Origin: Nageia nagi
Taxonomy: Eukaryota; Pinophyta
Direction: 5' to 3'
NCBI GenBank assembly: GCA_050084985.1
Contig: JBITNC010000001.1
Span: 32,488,001-32,552,000 of the forward strand
Length of the DNA: 64,000 nucleotides
Under the pieces are notes generated by a model, which was given only the letters and a program-made list of their open reading frames with translations, searched no databases and was not told where the DNA came from. Below are positions 35,620 through 48,361 of this stretch, in pieces. Positions within the stretch are counted from its first letter, which is position 1. Every line of letters starts with the position of its first letter. A program made the translations under genes and the position numbers.

Positions 35620-36541
35620 ATTACCATACCTCTTTGAAGCATGGAACATACTTCTCTAGGGTTTCAATTGCCTCCTTATTGAATTACACATAACTCAAAT
35701 ACATTGCTTTGCTCCTTAATGTTATGCTTGTATTGGCCTATGAACACTTTGAGTAAGGTCTTGAAAGAATCTATCAAATTACTTGGTAGAGTGTAGAACC
35801 ATTGACTAGCATCCCCTTTCATATTCCTTGGAAAGAATTTTACCATCAATCTCTCCTCCAATCCTAGATTCAACAAGTATTCCTCCTGAAAGCCAATGAG
35901 ATGTTGTTTGGGATCTTATTTGCTACTAAACATCTCGAACATGGTGGCCTTATGATTAGGTGGTAGGGGGAAGTTATGGATATAATCTATCAAGGGTAAA
36001 GTGAATATGCCATCATATTCATCTAGATTTTGTGGTTGTGAGGTGCTAGAAGATGTAGCTTGAATAGTAGGAGCAAATGTTGAGATTCTTATACTAGTTA
36101 ATGTATTGATTTATTTTTGCATCTTGAGAATATTTTTGTTCATTTTTTGCATCAAGGAAAGTACTTATATATCCATTTCTATGCCACCATCAGCCTAGAA
36201 ACAAGAATGCATGATGTTGGTGACATAAACCTATGATAGAAAACATGCGAGATCTCACCAATATGGTGAGAAAAAATTGAATAGTTGGGTTCACCAAAAT
36301 GTAGTTTCAAAGTAATGCAATTAATTATTTATGGGGGTTAATTAATGTACAATTGATCTACTTGTTTCTTATTGATACATATATTTGGAATATGGTAATA
36401 ACACGTAATAGAAAGATTCTTATGTTTAATTATATCACCTTTTTATTCCATTAAGATAAACATAAATAAAAGAAAAGCTTACATTCATTCAATTTCATGC
36501 TGTTGGCATCCTATACTTGGTACAACATTGATGGCCTAAGA
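35620..36541 (-). repeat. 922-bp tandem unit B: gag core, primer site, truncated LTR
   Basis: Gag core on minus (35876-35676, LNLGLEERLMVKFFPRNMKG) with the N-terminal gag upstream, then the primer site and LTR terminal 242 bp (36300-36541). The LTR stops at GGCCTAAGAT and is joined directly to the next unit's ATTACCATACC. Confidence 0.88.
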
Positions 36542-37463
36542 TATTACCATACCTGTTTGAAGCATGGAACATACTTCTCTAGGGTTTCATTGCCTCCTTA
36601 TCGAATTACACATAACTCAAATACATTGCTTTGCTCCTTAATGTTATGCTTGTATTGGCCTATGAACACTTTGACTAAGGTCTTGAAAGAATATATCAAA
36701 TTACTTGGTAGAGTGTAGAACCATGGACTAGCATCCCCTTTCATATTCCTTGGAAAGAATTTTGCCATAAATCTCTCCTCCAACCCTAGATTCAACAAGT
36801 ATTCCTCCTGAAAGCCAAAGAGATGTTGTTTGGGATCTTATTTGCTGCTAAACATCTCGAACATGGTGGCCTTATGATTAGGTGGTAGGGGGAAGTTATG
36901 GATATCATCTATCAAGGGTAAAGTGAATATGCCATCATATTCATCTAGATTTTGTGGTTGTGAGGTGCTAGAAGATGTAGCTTGAATAGTAGGAGCAAAT
37001 GTTGAGATTCTTATACTAGTTAATGTATTGATTTATTTTTGCATCTTGAGAATATTTTTGTTCATTTTTTGCATCAAGGAAAGTACTTATATATCCATTT
37101 CTATGCCACCATCAGCCTAGAAACAAGAATGCATGATGTTGGTGACATAAACCTATGATAGAAAACATGCGAGATATCACCAATATGGTGAGAAAAAATT
37201 GAATAGTTGGGTTCACCAAAATGTAGTTTCAAAGTAATGCAATTAATTATTTATGGGGGTTAATTAATGCACAATTGATCTACTTGTTTCTTATTGACAC
37301 ATATATTTGGAATATGGCAATAACACATAATAGAAAGATTCTTATGTTTAATTATATCACCTTTTTATTCCATTAAGATAAACATAAATAAAAGAAAAGC
37401 TTACGTTCATTCAATTGCATGCCATTGGCATCCTATACTTGGTACACCATTGATGGCCTAAGA
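36542..37463 (-). repeat. 922-bp tandem unit C
   Basis: Same content: gag core 36798-36598, LTR fragment 37222-37463. Same junction AAGAT/ATTACC. Sequence is very close to unit B; its gag core matches copy A residue for residue (MAKFFPRNMKGDASPWFYT). Confidence 0.88.
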
Positions 37464-38385
37464 TATTACCATACCTCTTTGAAGCATGGAACATACTTCT
37501 CTAGGGTTTCATTGCCTCCTTATCGAATTACACATAACTCAAATACATTGCTTTGCTCCTTAATGTTATGCTTGTATTGGCCTATGAACATTTTGACTAA
37601 GGTCTTGAAAGAATATATCAAATTACTTGATAGAGTGTAGAACCATTGAATAGCATCCCCTTTAATATTCCTTGGAAAGAATTTTGCCATCAATCTCTCC
37701 TCCAATCCTAGATTCAACAAGTATTCCTCCTGAAAGCCAATGAGATGTTATTTGGGATCTTATTTGCTGCTAAATATCTCGAACTTGGGGGCCTTATGAT
37801 TAGGTGGTAGAGGGAAGTTATGGATATAATCTATCAAGGGTGAAGTGAATATGCCATGATATTCATCTAGATTTTGTTGTTGTGAGGTGTTAGAAGATGT
37901 AGCTTGAATAGTACGAGCAAATGTTGAGATTCTTGTACTAGTTAATGTATTGATTTATTTCTACATCTTGAGAATATTTTTGTTCATTTTTTGCATCAAG
38001 GAAAGTACTTCTATATCCATTTCTATGCCACCATTAGCCTAGAAACAAGAATGCATGATGTTGGTGACATAAACCTATGATAGAAAACATGTGAGATGTC
38101 ACCAATATGGTGAGAAAAAATTGAATAGTTGGGTTCACCAAAATGTAGTTTCAAAATAATGCAATTAATTATTTATGGGGGTTAATTAATGTACAATTGA
38201 TCTACTTGTTTCTTATTGACACATATATTTGGAATATGGCAATAACACATAATAGAAAGATTCTTATGTTTAATTATATAACATTTTTATTCCATTAAGA
38301 TAAACATAAATAAAATAAAAGCTTACATTCATTCAATTGCATGCCGTTGGCATCCTATACTTGGTACACCATTGATGGCCTAAGA
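37464..38385 (-). repeat. 922-bp tandem unit D, running into the full LTR
   Basis: Gag core 37720-37520, primer site, then the LTR that here continues past the AAGAT junction point into a full-length copy (38144-38839). It shows that the array arose at the 5' end of the minus-strand element. Somewhat more diverged than B and C. Confidence 0.86.
38129..38143 (-). other. Tat-G minus-strand primer binding site
   Basis: Minus-strand TTTTGGTGAACCCAAC directly after the LTR terminus GAAACTACA. The same site is repeated in units B and C just before 36300 and 37222. Confidence 0.7.
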
Positions 38386-38839
38386 TAAAGCAATATAATA
38401 GATGCAATAAAGGATATAACAATGATCAAACAAAATAATAATCATATAATGAATGAAATATTGAAAGTAATGCTTTCTTGTTATAGATATGATATTTGAC
38501 AAGATCTTCCTTAGGTCTTGTACTTTGTTCTCTTGTTATCTATCTCTTATCTTATCATGGCTTCTGTAATATCCTATGGCCTTGATGATGATATTCTATC
38601 TAATTTTTAATTGATAGAGTTTTCTCCTCTCAAAATTTGGGATCGTTCATTTTGGTTTCCTGCTAAGCCTTTATATAGCCACACCTTTATTATAAGCTTT
38701 GACCCTATTGTAATGATATGGTGGTCCATTACATGAACTATATAGCTTTGGGTATAGTTTAACCCTTTTCATGTAATACATCATTAAGGATTTAAAATGA
38801 ATTATTTAATAAATAATAATTCATTTTTAAGCATCTACA
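38144..38839 (-). repeat. Tat-G LTR 4 (reverse), 5' LTR of the minus-strand element
   Basis: 696 bp, ends GCATCTACA at 38839; the primer site and gag lie on the left. On the right is a reverse 3' noncoding region, so the LTR is shared with the neighbouring unit. Confidence 0.9.
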
Positions 38840-41307
38840 TTTTATTCTCTTTGGAGGTGTGATTGAAATAATGAAATTACATGTCAAAAGTAGATGTGTA
38901 GAAGAATTATTTTTTGAGAACTTTGAACTCTTTGCTGTAATGTCCCTTATTATTGATGATGATGATGAGGGTCTCTTGCTACTCTAGTTTGACTTATATG
39001 CCCCAAGAAAGATCCTTGAATGGTGCAACCAAGGTAAAATATAATGAAGAATCTCTTTCTAGGAATGATGCTATGTAGATGATGGAAAAGACTATGCTAT
39101 CAGGTAGTTATATGATCCCATATGTAATTTTGGAGATGGAAAATGTGTATTTGCCCCTTATAGTGCTTCCAATATGAATATGGCCATTATATCATTTTTG
39201 ATACTCAATAACCATTTCTACTTACATTCATACCTCAAAAAGATAGATTTGCTTTGATTGAGATGGAATTATGATGAAATGGATACCACTAATGACATGG
39301 AATAGTATGCATACCATTGGTAGTGTGGAAATTTATGTATTTTCTTTTGATCTTTGAGATGTAGAAAATGGAAATGAAATATCAATCATAAAATATAGTG
39401 GATGTATAGTGAGTTGCATCATCCATTAATAATGAATCAATATCAATAATTGACTTACAGCTACATCACCTATTTATCTTTTAAGTGAGTGAACTCTCAC
39501 TTGCTATATCGTTAGCCATTGATGATCAAATATTTTTATGTATATGATCTAAAAATAATGTGGTTTAGATTAATTCATATAAAAAAGCATATGGATATAT
39601 ATTAAGTTACATCATCCATTGATGATGAATTAATGTCAACAACCTGCTTATGGCTATATCGCTAATTTTTTTTTAAGTGAGTGAACTCTCACTAGCCATG
39701 ATGTTGGCCATTGATGATCATACGTTTTTATGTCTATGATGCAAGGAAAGTATGATTTAGATTGGTTCAAAATAAAAACCATATGGATGCATAGTAATTT
39801 GTATCATCCATTGATGATGAATCAATGTCAAGAACTTGCTCATGGTTGTCTCATTGATTTTTTTTTAAGTGAGTGAACTCTCACTAGCCATATCATTAGC
39901 CATTGATGATCATACATTTTTATGTCTATTATGCAAATATAATATTATTTGGATTGATTTAAAGAAAAAATCATATGGATACATAGTAAGTTGCATAATC
40001 CATTGATGGTGAATCAATTTTAGCAACTTTCTCATGGCTATATTGCGAGTTTTCTTTTAAGTGAGTGAACTCTCACTAGTCATGTCATTGGCCATCAATA
40101 ATCATACATTTTTATGTCAATGATCTAAATATAGTATGATTTTGATTGGTTTAAAGAAAAAACCATAATTATATATAGTAATTTTCATCTTATATTGATG
40201 ATGAATCAATGTCAACAACTTGCTCACGGTTGTATCGTTGATTTTCTTTTTAAGTGAGTGAACTCTCACTAGCCATGTCATAGGCCATCGATGATCATAA
40301 GTTTTATGTATATTATTTGAATACATTATGTATTGGATAAAGGATTAAATAAATATAATATTAATACAAATTTTGAGTTACCCATACTAGTGGTATCCTT
40401 AGTTTCATCCTATAAGTGCGCTTGGAATATAACTTGCATCATTTTCAAAGAAGACTCACATCGCTGATAATGTAAAATATACCAAATTTGTTAATCATTC
40501 CTTAAGAAAAAATTCTCATTGTCCTAAAAATATATCATTTCCACACATAATTTAGATAATAATATTAAAATACATTGAAAAATTAGCATTCCCCAACTTT
40601 AAAGATTTATAGCAATTTTAGGCTGTTGGTGGCGTAGAATGGGCCATTTTGTGTGGAGAATTTTTTGATATCTTGTGTTACTCATATTTTTGTATCATAT
40701 TACCATTTTGTAATGATATGGACATATTAATAATTTTCTAAAATTAATTATAGAATATGCTCATGAAAACAACATCTATGATTATTTAGAATCCATCATT
40801 TCAGTCAACATGATATTTTGATGACATCTTCATAGACCTCTTAGATATATATAATGTAATAATTTATTCAAACATTTTCATGATTTTTATTTTTCCATGC
40901 TGTTTTCATAATGTCATATAAGTAAATAAAAATGGAATTTAATATAGCCTTCCCTTCATATTTAAATATGAATTTTGATGATACTTGCACTCATTAATGA
41001 GCCATAATATGAAAGGTAAAAAATTACCTTACCATAGCGAGAAGGCCACATAATCACAACATAATTACCTATCATAGAAACTTATTCAAGTTTCATTTTC
41101 TATTCTAAAAATTTGTGTATAAGTGGTATTGAAGGAATGCCTTTGAAAGTTTCCATATTTTATGCACTTTCATGTTGCTAGTGACTTTTAAGTAATACAA
41201 AAAAAATTAAAAAAGGCAAATGCTACATTTTCAACCTAAGATGAATGGTAAACATTCATATAAATTTTACTCTTTATTTAGAGAGATTTTAATTTTTGTT
41301 TTACATG
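38840..41307 (-). repeat. Tat-G noncoding internal unit 1
   Basis: About 2.47 kb without coding similarity. Reading leftward in the element's sense it ends in the hairpin repeats (five copies near 39481, 39673, 39863, 40056 and 40251) and a segment matching other 3' ends. The right part 40330-41307 is unique to this and the next unit (ATTTTAGGC(T/C)(G/A)TTGGTGG near 40615 and 43760). Confidence 0.8.
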
Positions 41308-41987
41308 TGTATCATAAATAATGCAATTAATTATTTATGGGGATTAATTAATGCACTATTGGTCTAATTATTTCTTATTGATGCATATATTTGGACTATG
41401 GCAATAACACATAATAGAAAGATACTTGAGTTTAATTATATCATATTTTTATTCCATTAAGATAAACATACACAAAAGATAATCATACATTCATTCAATT
41501 GCATGCTATTGGTTTCCTATACTTGGCACGCTATTGATGGCCTAAGATAAAGCAATATAATAGATGTGATAAAGGATATAACAATGAATGAATAAAATAA
41601 TCATCATATAATTAATGAAAGATAATAAGTAATGCTCACTTTTTATAGATATGATATTTTACAAGATCTTCCTTAGGTATTGTACTTTGTTCTCTCCTTG
41701 TCTATCTCTTATCTTGTCAGGGATTTTGTAATATCTTATGGCCTTGATGAGGATCTTATATCTAAGTTTCAATTGATAGAGTCTCCTCCTCTCAAAACTT
41801 AATATCCTCCATTTTGGTTTCCTCCTAAGCCTCTATATAACCACATTTGTATTATAAGTCATAATATGGTGGTCCATTACATGAACTACATAGCTTTGGG
41901 TATATTTTATCCCTTTTCACATAATACATCATTGAGGCTTTAAAATGAATTATTTAATAAATAATAATTTATTTTTAGACATCTACA
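41308..41987 (-). repeat. Tat-G LTR 5 (reverse)
   Basis: About 680 bp, ends GACATCTACA at 41987; the left terminus is TGTATCATAAATAATGC. There is no primer site on the left, unlike LTR 4; unrelated AT-rich sequence adjoins. Confidence 0.85.
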
Positions 41988-44448
41988 TTTTTCCCTCTTT
42001 GGATATGTGATTTAAGCAATAAAATTACATGTCAAAAGAAGGTGTGTAGAAGCATTTTTTTTAAGAACATTAAACTCTTTGTTGTACTATCCCTTATTAT
42101 TATTGATGATGATGAGGGTCTCTTACTACCCCTTTTGTATTGGATTCCCTTGAAAAGATCCTTTAATGGTGCAACCAAGGCAAAATTTGATGAAGAATAT
42201 CTTTCTAGGAATGATAATATGTAGATGATGGAAATGACTATGCTATCAGGTAGTTTTATTATCCCATATCTAATTTTGGAGATGAAAAATGCATATTTAC
42301 CCCTTGTAGTGCTTCAACCATACATCTATCCATTCTCTCATTTCTTATACTCAATAACCATTCACACTTATGTTAATGCCTTGAAATATAGAGGATATTA
42401 TTTGATTGAGATGGAATGATGATGAAATGGATACCGTTGATGGCATAGAAATAGTATGCATACCATTGGTAGCATGGAAATATGTATATTTTTTTCTACT
42501 ATTTAGGATGTAGAAACTTGTAATAAAATGATAATCATAAAATATATTGGATGCATAGTGAGTTAAATAATTAATTTATAATTAATTAATATCAACAATT
42601 TACTAATGAATGCATCACCAATTTATCTTTTAAGTGAGTGAACTCTCACTAGCCATATCATTGGCCATCAACAATCATATGTTTTTATGTCTATGATCCA
42701 AAAATAATATGATTTAGATTAAATCATAGAAAAAACATATAAACACATAGTAAGTTGCATCATACATTGATGATGAATCAATGTCAACAACCTACTCATG
42801 GCTATATCACCAATTTTATTTTTGAGTGAACTCTCACTAGTCATGTTGTTGGCCATCAACGATCATAATTTTTATGTATATAATCTAAATATAGTATGAT
42901 TTGGATTGTTTTAAAAAAAAACCATATATATACATAGTAATTTTCATATTATATTGATGATGAATCAATGTCAACAACTTGCTCATGGGTATCTTGCTAG
43001 AATTCTTTTAAGTGAGTGAACTCTCACTAGCCATGTCATTGGCCATCGATGATCATACATTTTTATATTTGTAATCCAAAAATAATATAATTTGGATTGT
43101 ATAAAATAAAAAATCATATTCATACATAGTAATTTGCATCATACATTGATGATAAATAAATTTCAACAACTTCTTGATGGTTGTATCACCAATTTTCTTT
43201 TAAGTGAGTGAACTCTCACTAGTTGTGTTGTTGGCCATTGACAATCATACATTTTTATATATATGATTTGAAGATAGTATGTTTTGAATTGGTTCAAATA
43301 AAAAACCATATGAATGCATAGTAATTTTCATCATCCATTTATGATTAATTAATGTTAACAACTTGGTCATAGTTGTATTGCCAATTTTCTTTTTAAGTGA
43401 GTGAACTCTCACTAGCCATGTCGTTGGCCATTGATGATTGTACTTTTTATGTCTATGATTTGAAGACATTATGTGTTGGATAAAGTATGAAATAAATATA
43501 ATATTTATACAAATTTTGAGTGACCAAAAATAGTGGTATCCTTAGTTTCATTCTGTAAGTTAGCTTGGAATATAACTTGCATCATTTTCAAAGAAGACTC
43601 ACATCGTTGACAATGTAAAATATACAAAATTTGTTAATCCTTCCTTTAGAAAAAATGCTCATTGTATAGAAAATATATCATTTCCACATATAAGTTATAT
43701 AATAATATTAAAACACATTGAAATATTAGCATGCCCCAACTTTAAATGTTTATAGCAATTTTAGGCCATTGGTGGTGTAGACTAGACCATTTTATGTGGA
43801 GAATTTTTTGATATCTTGTGTTACTCCTATTTCTGTATCATATCACCATTTTGAAATGATATGTTGATATTAATAATTTTCTAAAATGAATTCTAAAATA
43901 TTCACATGGTAGCAACATTTATGATTATTTGGAATCCATCATTTCACTCAACATTATATTCCTATGACATCTTCATAAAACTCTTAGATATATATAATGT
44001 AATAATTTATTTTAACATTTTCATGATTTTGCTTTTTCCATGCTGTTTGAATCATGAAAAATAAGTAACCAACAATGGAATTTAATAGAGGGTTTTATTC
44101 ATATTTAAATATGAATTTTAATGATACTTGCTCTCATTACTGGGCCATAATATGAAAGGTAAAAATTTAGCTTACCATAGCGAGAAGGACACATAATCAC
44201 AACATAATTACCTATCATAGAAAGATATTCATGTTTCATTTGATATTCTAAAATTTTTTGTATAAGTGGTATTGGAGGAGCACCTTTGAAACTTTCCATA
44301 TTTTATGCACTTTCACACCACTAGCAGCTTGTAAGTAATATAAAAAAATTTAAAAAATGCAAATGCTACATGTTCAAACTAAGATAAATGGTAAGAATTC
44401 AAATAAATTTTACTCTTTATTTAGAGCAATTTTACTTTTTCTTTTGCA
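41988..44448 (-). repeat. Tat-G noncoding internal unit 2
   Basis: A second copy of the 38840-41307 unit, about 2.46 kb, with five hairpin copies (near 42629, 42821, 43008, 43201 and 43391) and the same unique part. Small frames in it are not conserved between the two copies. Confidence 0.8.
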
Positions 44449-45143
44449 TGTATATCATAAATAATGCAATTAATTATTTATTGAGATTAATTAATGCACT
44501 ATTTGTCTACTTGTTTCTTATTGATGCATATATCTAGAATATCGCAATAACGTATAATAGAAATATACTTGTGTTTAATTATATTGCATTTTCATTCCAT
44601 TAAGATAAACATACACAAAAGATAAGCATAAATTCATTCAATTACATGCCATTGGTGTCCTATACTTAGCACACTATTAATAGCCTAAGATAAAGCAATA
44701 TAACAAATGTGATAAAGGATATAACAATGAGTGAAAAAATAATAATCATATAATGAATGAAATATAATAAGTAATACTCACTTGTTACAAATATGATATT
44801 TAATAAGATTTTCCTTAGGTCTTGTACTTTTTTCTTTCCTTATCTATCTCTTATCTTATTGTGGCTTTTGTAATATCCTATGGCCTTGATGATGATCTTC
44901 TATCTGATTTTCAATTGATAGATTATCCTCCTCTCAAAATTTGAGATCCTCCAGTTTGGTTTCCTTCTAAGCCTTTATATAGCCACAACTCTATTATAAG
45001 CTTTAACCCTTAGGTAATGATATGGTGGTCCATTACATGAACTACATGGCTTTGGGTATATGTTAACCCTTTTCACATAATACATCATTGAGGCTTTAAA
45101 ATAAATTATTTAATAAATAATAATTCATTTTTAAGCATTTACA
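44449..45143 (-). repeat. Tat-G LTR 6 (reverse)
   Basis: 695 bp, right end GCATTTACA at 45143, left terminus TGTATATCATAAATAATGC. As with LTR 5, no primer site on the left. Confidence 0.85.
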
Positions 45144-46175
45144 TTTTCCTCTTTGGAGGTTTGATTGAAACAATGAGATTAAATTTCAAAATAAGATGTG
45201 AGAAGAATTTGTTTTTGAGAACTTTGAACTCTTTGCTATACTATCCCTTATTGTTGTTGATGATGATGAGGGTCTCTTGCTACCCCCTTTTGAATTAGAT
45301 GCCCCAAGAAATATCCTTGAATGGTGCAACCAAGGTAAAATCTAATGAAGAATCTCTTTCTAGGAATGATGTTATGTAGATGATTTAAATGACTATGCTA
45401 TTAGATAGCTATATGCTCCCATATCTAATTTTGGAGATGAAAGATATGTATTTGCCCCTTGTAGTGCTTCAACCATGAATTTGTCATTCCATCATTTTTG
45501 ATAGTTGGAAACCATTCATAATTACATTTATACCTTGAAATAGAGTGGATTTATTTTTATTGATATGGAATGATGATGAAATGGATGCTATTGATGGCAA
45601 GGAATAGTATGCATACCACTGGTAGTGTGGAAATCTATGTATTTTATTCTACTCTTTAGGATGTAGAAACTTACAATGAAATGTTAATTATAAAATATGG
45701 TGGCTGCATAGAGAGTTTCATCATCCATTAGGAATGAATCAATATCAATAATCTACTTACACTTACATAATCAATTTATCTTTTAAGTGAGTGAATTCTC
45801 ACTAGCTGTATCGTTGGCCATCGATGATCATATGTTTTTATGTCTATGATCCAAAAATAGTATGCTTTAGATTAATTCATAGTAAAAATCATATGAATAC
45901 ATAGTAAGTTACATCATCCATTGATTATGAATCAATATCAATAAATTTCTCATGGATATATTTCCATTTTTCTTTTAAGTGAGTGAACTCCCACTAGCCA
46001 TGTCATTGGCCATCGACGATCATAGATTTTTATGTCTATGATCCAAAGATAGTATGCTTTGTATTGGTTCAAAGTGAAAATCATATGGATACATAGTAAG
46101 TTACATCATCCATTAATGATGAATCAATGTCAAAAAATTTCTCATGTCTATCTCATTGGATTTCTTTTAATTGAG
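45144..46175 (-). repeat. Tat-G noncoding internal unit 3, truncated at the Copia-B junction
   Basis: Matches the LTR-proximal part of units 1 and 2, with hairpin copies near 45785 and 45975. The match stops at about 46175 inside what should be a third hairpin copy (TTTTAATTGAG), and Copia-B gag begins. Confidence 0.78.
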
Positions 46176-46700
46176 TTATTATTGTGTAAGGTTGAAGACC
46201 ATAGTAAATAAAATGGCCACCCTTGGTGATGATATGTACAAAGCCTTGGTAATTAAAAAAAATCTTGAGGAATTTATTCCCAATTGGGATAATGTGGCTC
46301 TTTTTATTTAAGAAACTAAATATATTTCCACTATGGATTTTGATCAATTAGTTAGTTATCTTATATCTCATGAAAATAGGGTTTTGAGAAGATCCAACAT
46401 TGGAACAAGTGAAGAACAAGCATTCTTAACTAAGGAGAATGAAAGTATTAGTGGAATAGGTCAAGCTAGAGGCTCTAGAGGTATATTTTAGAATGAAATA
46501 TAAGGAATAAAACTTTATTTAGGAAGAGGAAATTGAAGAGATTAGATTTCATATAGTGACCAAGCCAATAATGTAAGTGCAAGTACTAAAGGGGTATCTA
46601 GTACAAGAGGTAGAGGAAGATACAAGAGGAATGTGCAATGCTATCATTGTAACAATTTGGCTATTTTGAGAGAGAGTGTAGGATTAAGCAAGCCTCTCAA
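46176..46700 (+). pseudogene. Copia-B gag, 3' part
   Basis: A frame with the usual second half of copia gag: ATLGDDMYKALVIKNLEEF, IPNWDNVALFI, STMDFDQLVSYLISHENRVL. The zinc knuckle follows at 46639-46681: QCYHCNN in one frame, FERECRIKQ in another, with an indel between and the His position changed. The 5' part of gag is at 16570-16794. Confidence 0.78.
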
Positions 46701-46839
46701 AATATTAGTTAAATAAATTATGGAGAAAAATATTTCTATAAAGATTATGTGGAAGAAGATTGCTATGAAGAAGATGTCCTATTTCTTTCTATTGTCCAAG
46801 AGGAGAATCATGGATCCAAAGCAATTATTTCACAAGAAG

Positions 46840-47110
46840 AAGAGGATGAAACTTGGGTTCTTAATAGTGGTTTTTCATAACACATGATCAAATAGAAGAA
46901 GATTTTATCATCTTTTGATTATTAATTTAGTTCCAACATCAAATTTGGGGATGAAAAACTCATAGAGGTGATTGCAAAGGGGGACATGGTGGTTCCTACT
47001 AAGAAAGGTACTATAAAGGTAAAACATATTTATTTTACTCCTGATTTGAAACAATATCTTGTAAGTATTTGAAAAAAGCTAAAAAATAATTATAAATTTA
47101 TTTTTGAAGA
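46840..47110 (+). pseudogene. Copia-B protease, decayed
   Basis: ETWVLNSGFS, a stop, then HMIK: the copia protease active site DSG...HM with Asp changed to Asn. Followed by IAKGDMVVPTKKGTIKVKH and IYFTPDLKQYLVSI, the normal C-terminal part. Confidence 0.75.
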
Positions 47111-47219
47111 TAAAATGTGCAAGATCTATGATAAGAATAGAGGTGGAAGGATGTTCACTACAGTAAAAATGAATAAAAATAAGATTTTTCCAATCAAGTT
47201 TGTTGAGCAATAGGGAAGT

Positions 47220-48120
47220 TTTACTTGTGTGAGCATTGATGATAGTGTTAATTTATGGCATTTGAGGTTTGGCTATGTAAATTTTCAAATTTTAAAGCTT
47301 ATGTATCCACTTGTTTAAGTTTTTTTGAAGGTCCAAGATACTCATAAAGTGTGTGAAGGGTGTGCTCTTGGAAAGCATGCAAGGGGGTATTTTTTAAATA
47401 ATGAAGCATGGAGGGCCCAATATATTCTAATTCTAAGATTGGTGCATAGTGATATTTTTGGACTAATTAAAACAAAAAGTATGAGTAAAGCTTGTTATTT
47501 TTTCACCTTTATTGATAATTTTTCTAGATATTATTGGGTGTTCTTTCTTAAACACAAAGATGAGGTATTTGAGTGCTTTAAGACTTTTAAAGCTAGTGTT
47601 GAGAACCAAAGTGGGCATTTAATTAATTATTTAAGAACTAATCAAGTTGGTGAGTTTTTTTCTAATGATTTCTTAAAGTTTTATAGAGATTCCAACATTA
47701 AGGGGCAATTGACATCACCATACATACCCCAAAAAAATGGAGTGGCTGAAAGAAAGAACTAAAATTTGGTAGAGATGGTAAGGTGTATGATGCACACAAA
47801 AGGTTTGAGTAATTTTTATTAGGTTGAAGCTATCTAGAATATTGTTTATATTTTAAATAGGAGTCATACAAGGAGTTTAGACAATATTACTCCTTATGAG
47901 AGTTGGCTTGGAAAGAAGCCAAGTGTGAAACATTTTAAAGTTTTTGGTTGTCTTATGTTCATGTGAATGATGAGCATAGAAAAAAGATTGATGCTAAGAG
48001 TGAGAAGTGTATTTTTATTTAATATAGTGAACACTCCAAAGCTTATATATATTTTTAATCCAATTTATCACAAAGTTATGGTGTTTAGAGATGCCATTTT
48101 TGATGAAGGGAGAAGTTGGA
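47220..48120 (+). pseudogene. Copia-B integrase with pre-integrase zinc region
   Basis: LWHLRFGYVNFQILKLMYPL, then CEGCALGKHARGYF (zinc-binding region), LVHSDIFGLIKTKSMSKACY (first Asp), FIDNFSRYYWVFFL, LRTNQVGEFFSNDF (second Asp now Asn), SPYIPQKNGVAERKN (Glu). 47325-47762 is open; the rest is interrupted. The C-terminal region reads KIDAKSEKCIF, with stops. Confidence 0.88.
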
Positions 48121-48361
48121 AGTCTCAAAAATGATAAAAGTTTGTTATTGATGATGGTATGTTTGAAGAAAATACTTCAAATGACCATTGAAGTGTTCAT
48201 ACAAGCCATGTTTCACATAATCAATTTTAGCCTAAATTTGATACCTCTTCATAAATAAGGTCTTCAAGTGCATCTTCAAGTCCATAATACTATTCTTCTT
48301 CACCTCCATCACTAAGTGCAAGTGTAAATAAGTCAATAAAAGGTAAGAGAGTGTTAAAAGA

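Larger units (their letters stand above)
16795..46175. mobile_element. Tat-G complex: rearranged Ty3/Tat-lineage elements nested in Copia-B gag
   Basis: 29.4 kb. Five nearly full LTRs of one family plus several truncated ones; one pol on plus (20123-26538) and one on minus (34106-29270). The domain order PR, RT, RNase H, second RNase H, integrase marks the Tat lineage of Ty3 elements. The left edge is an LTR terminus but the right edge is internal noncoding sequence, and no target duplication is seen. So this is not one clean insertion but a product of insertion followed by duplication, inversion and deletion. Confidence 0.82.

Noticed and set aside
36497-37640. Plus-strand frames of 73 codons repeated in the 922-bp array
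   Set aside because: They recur only because the array repeats, and they are antisense to the gag core, which has clear similarity on the minus strand.
40117-43469. Minus-strand frames with the repeated LVRVHSLKKK sequence
   Set aside because: They cover the hairpin repeat (TAGTGAGAGTTCACTCACTT in the minus sense). The frame is not kept in most of the other units, so it is noncoding repeat DNA.
16795-46175. Reading the insert as one giant autonomous element
   Set aside because: The pol genes point in both directions, there are several LTRs in both orientations, and the right edge is not an LTR terminus.
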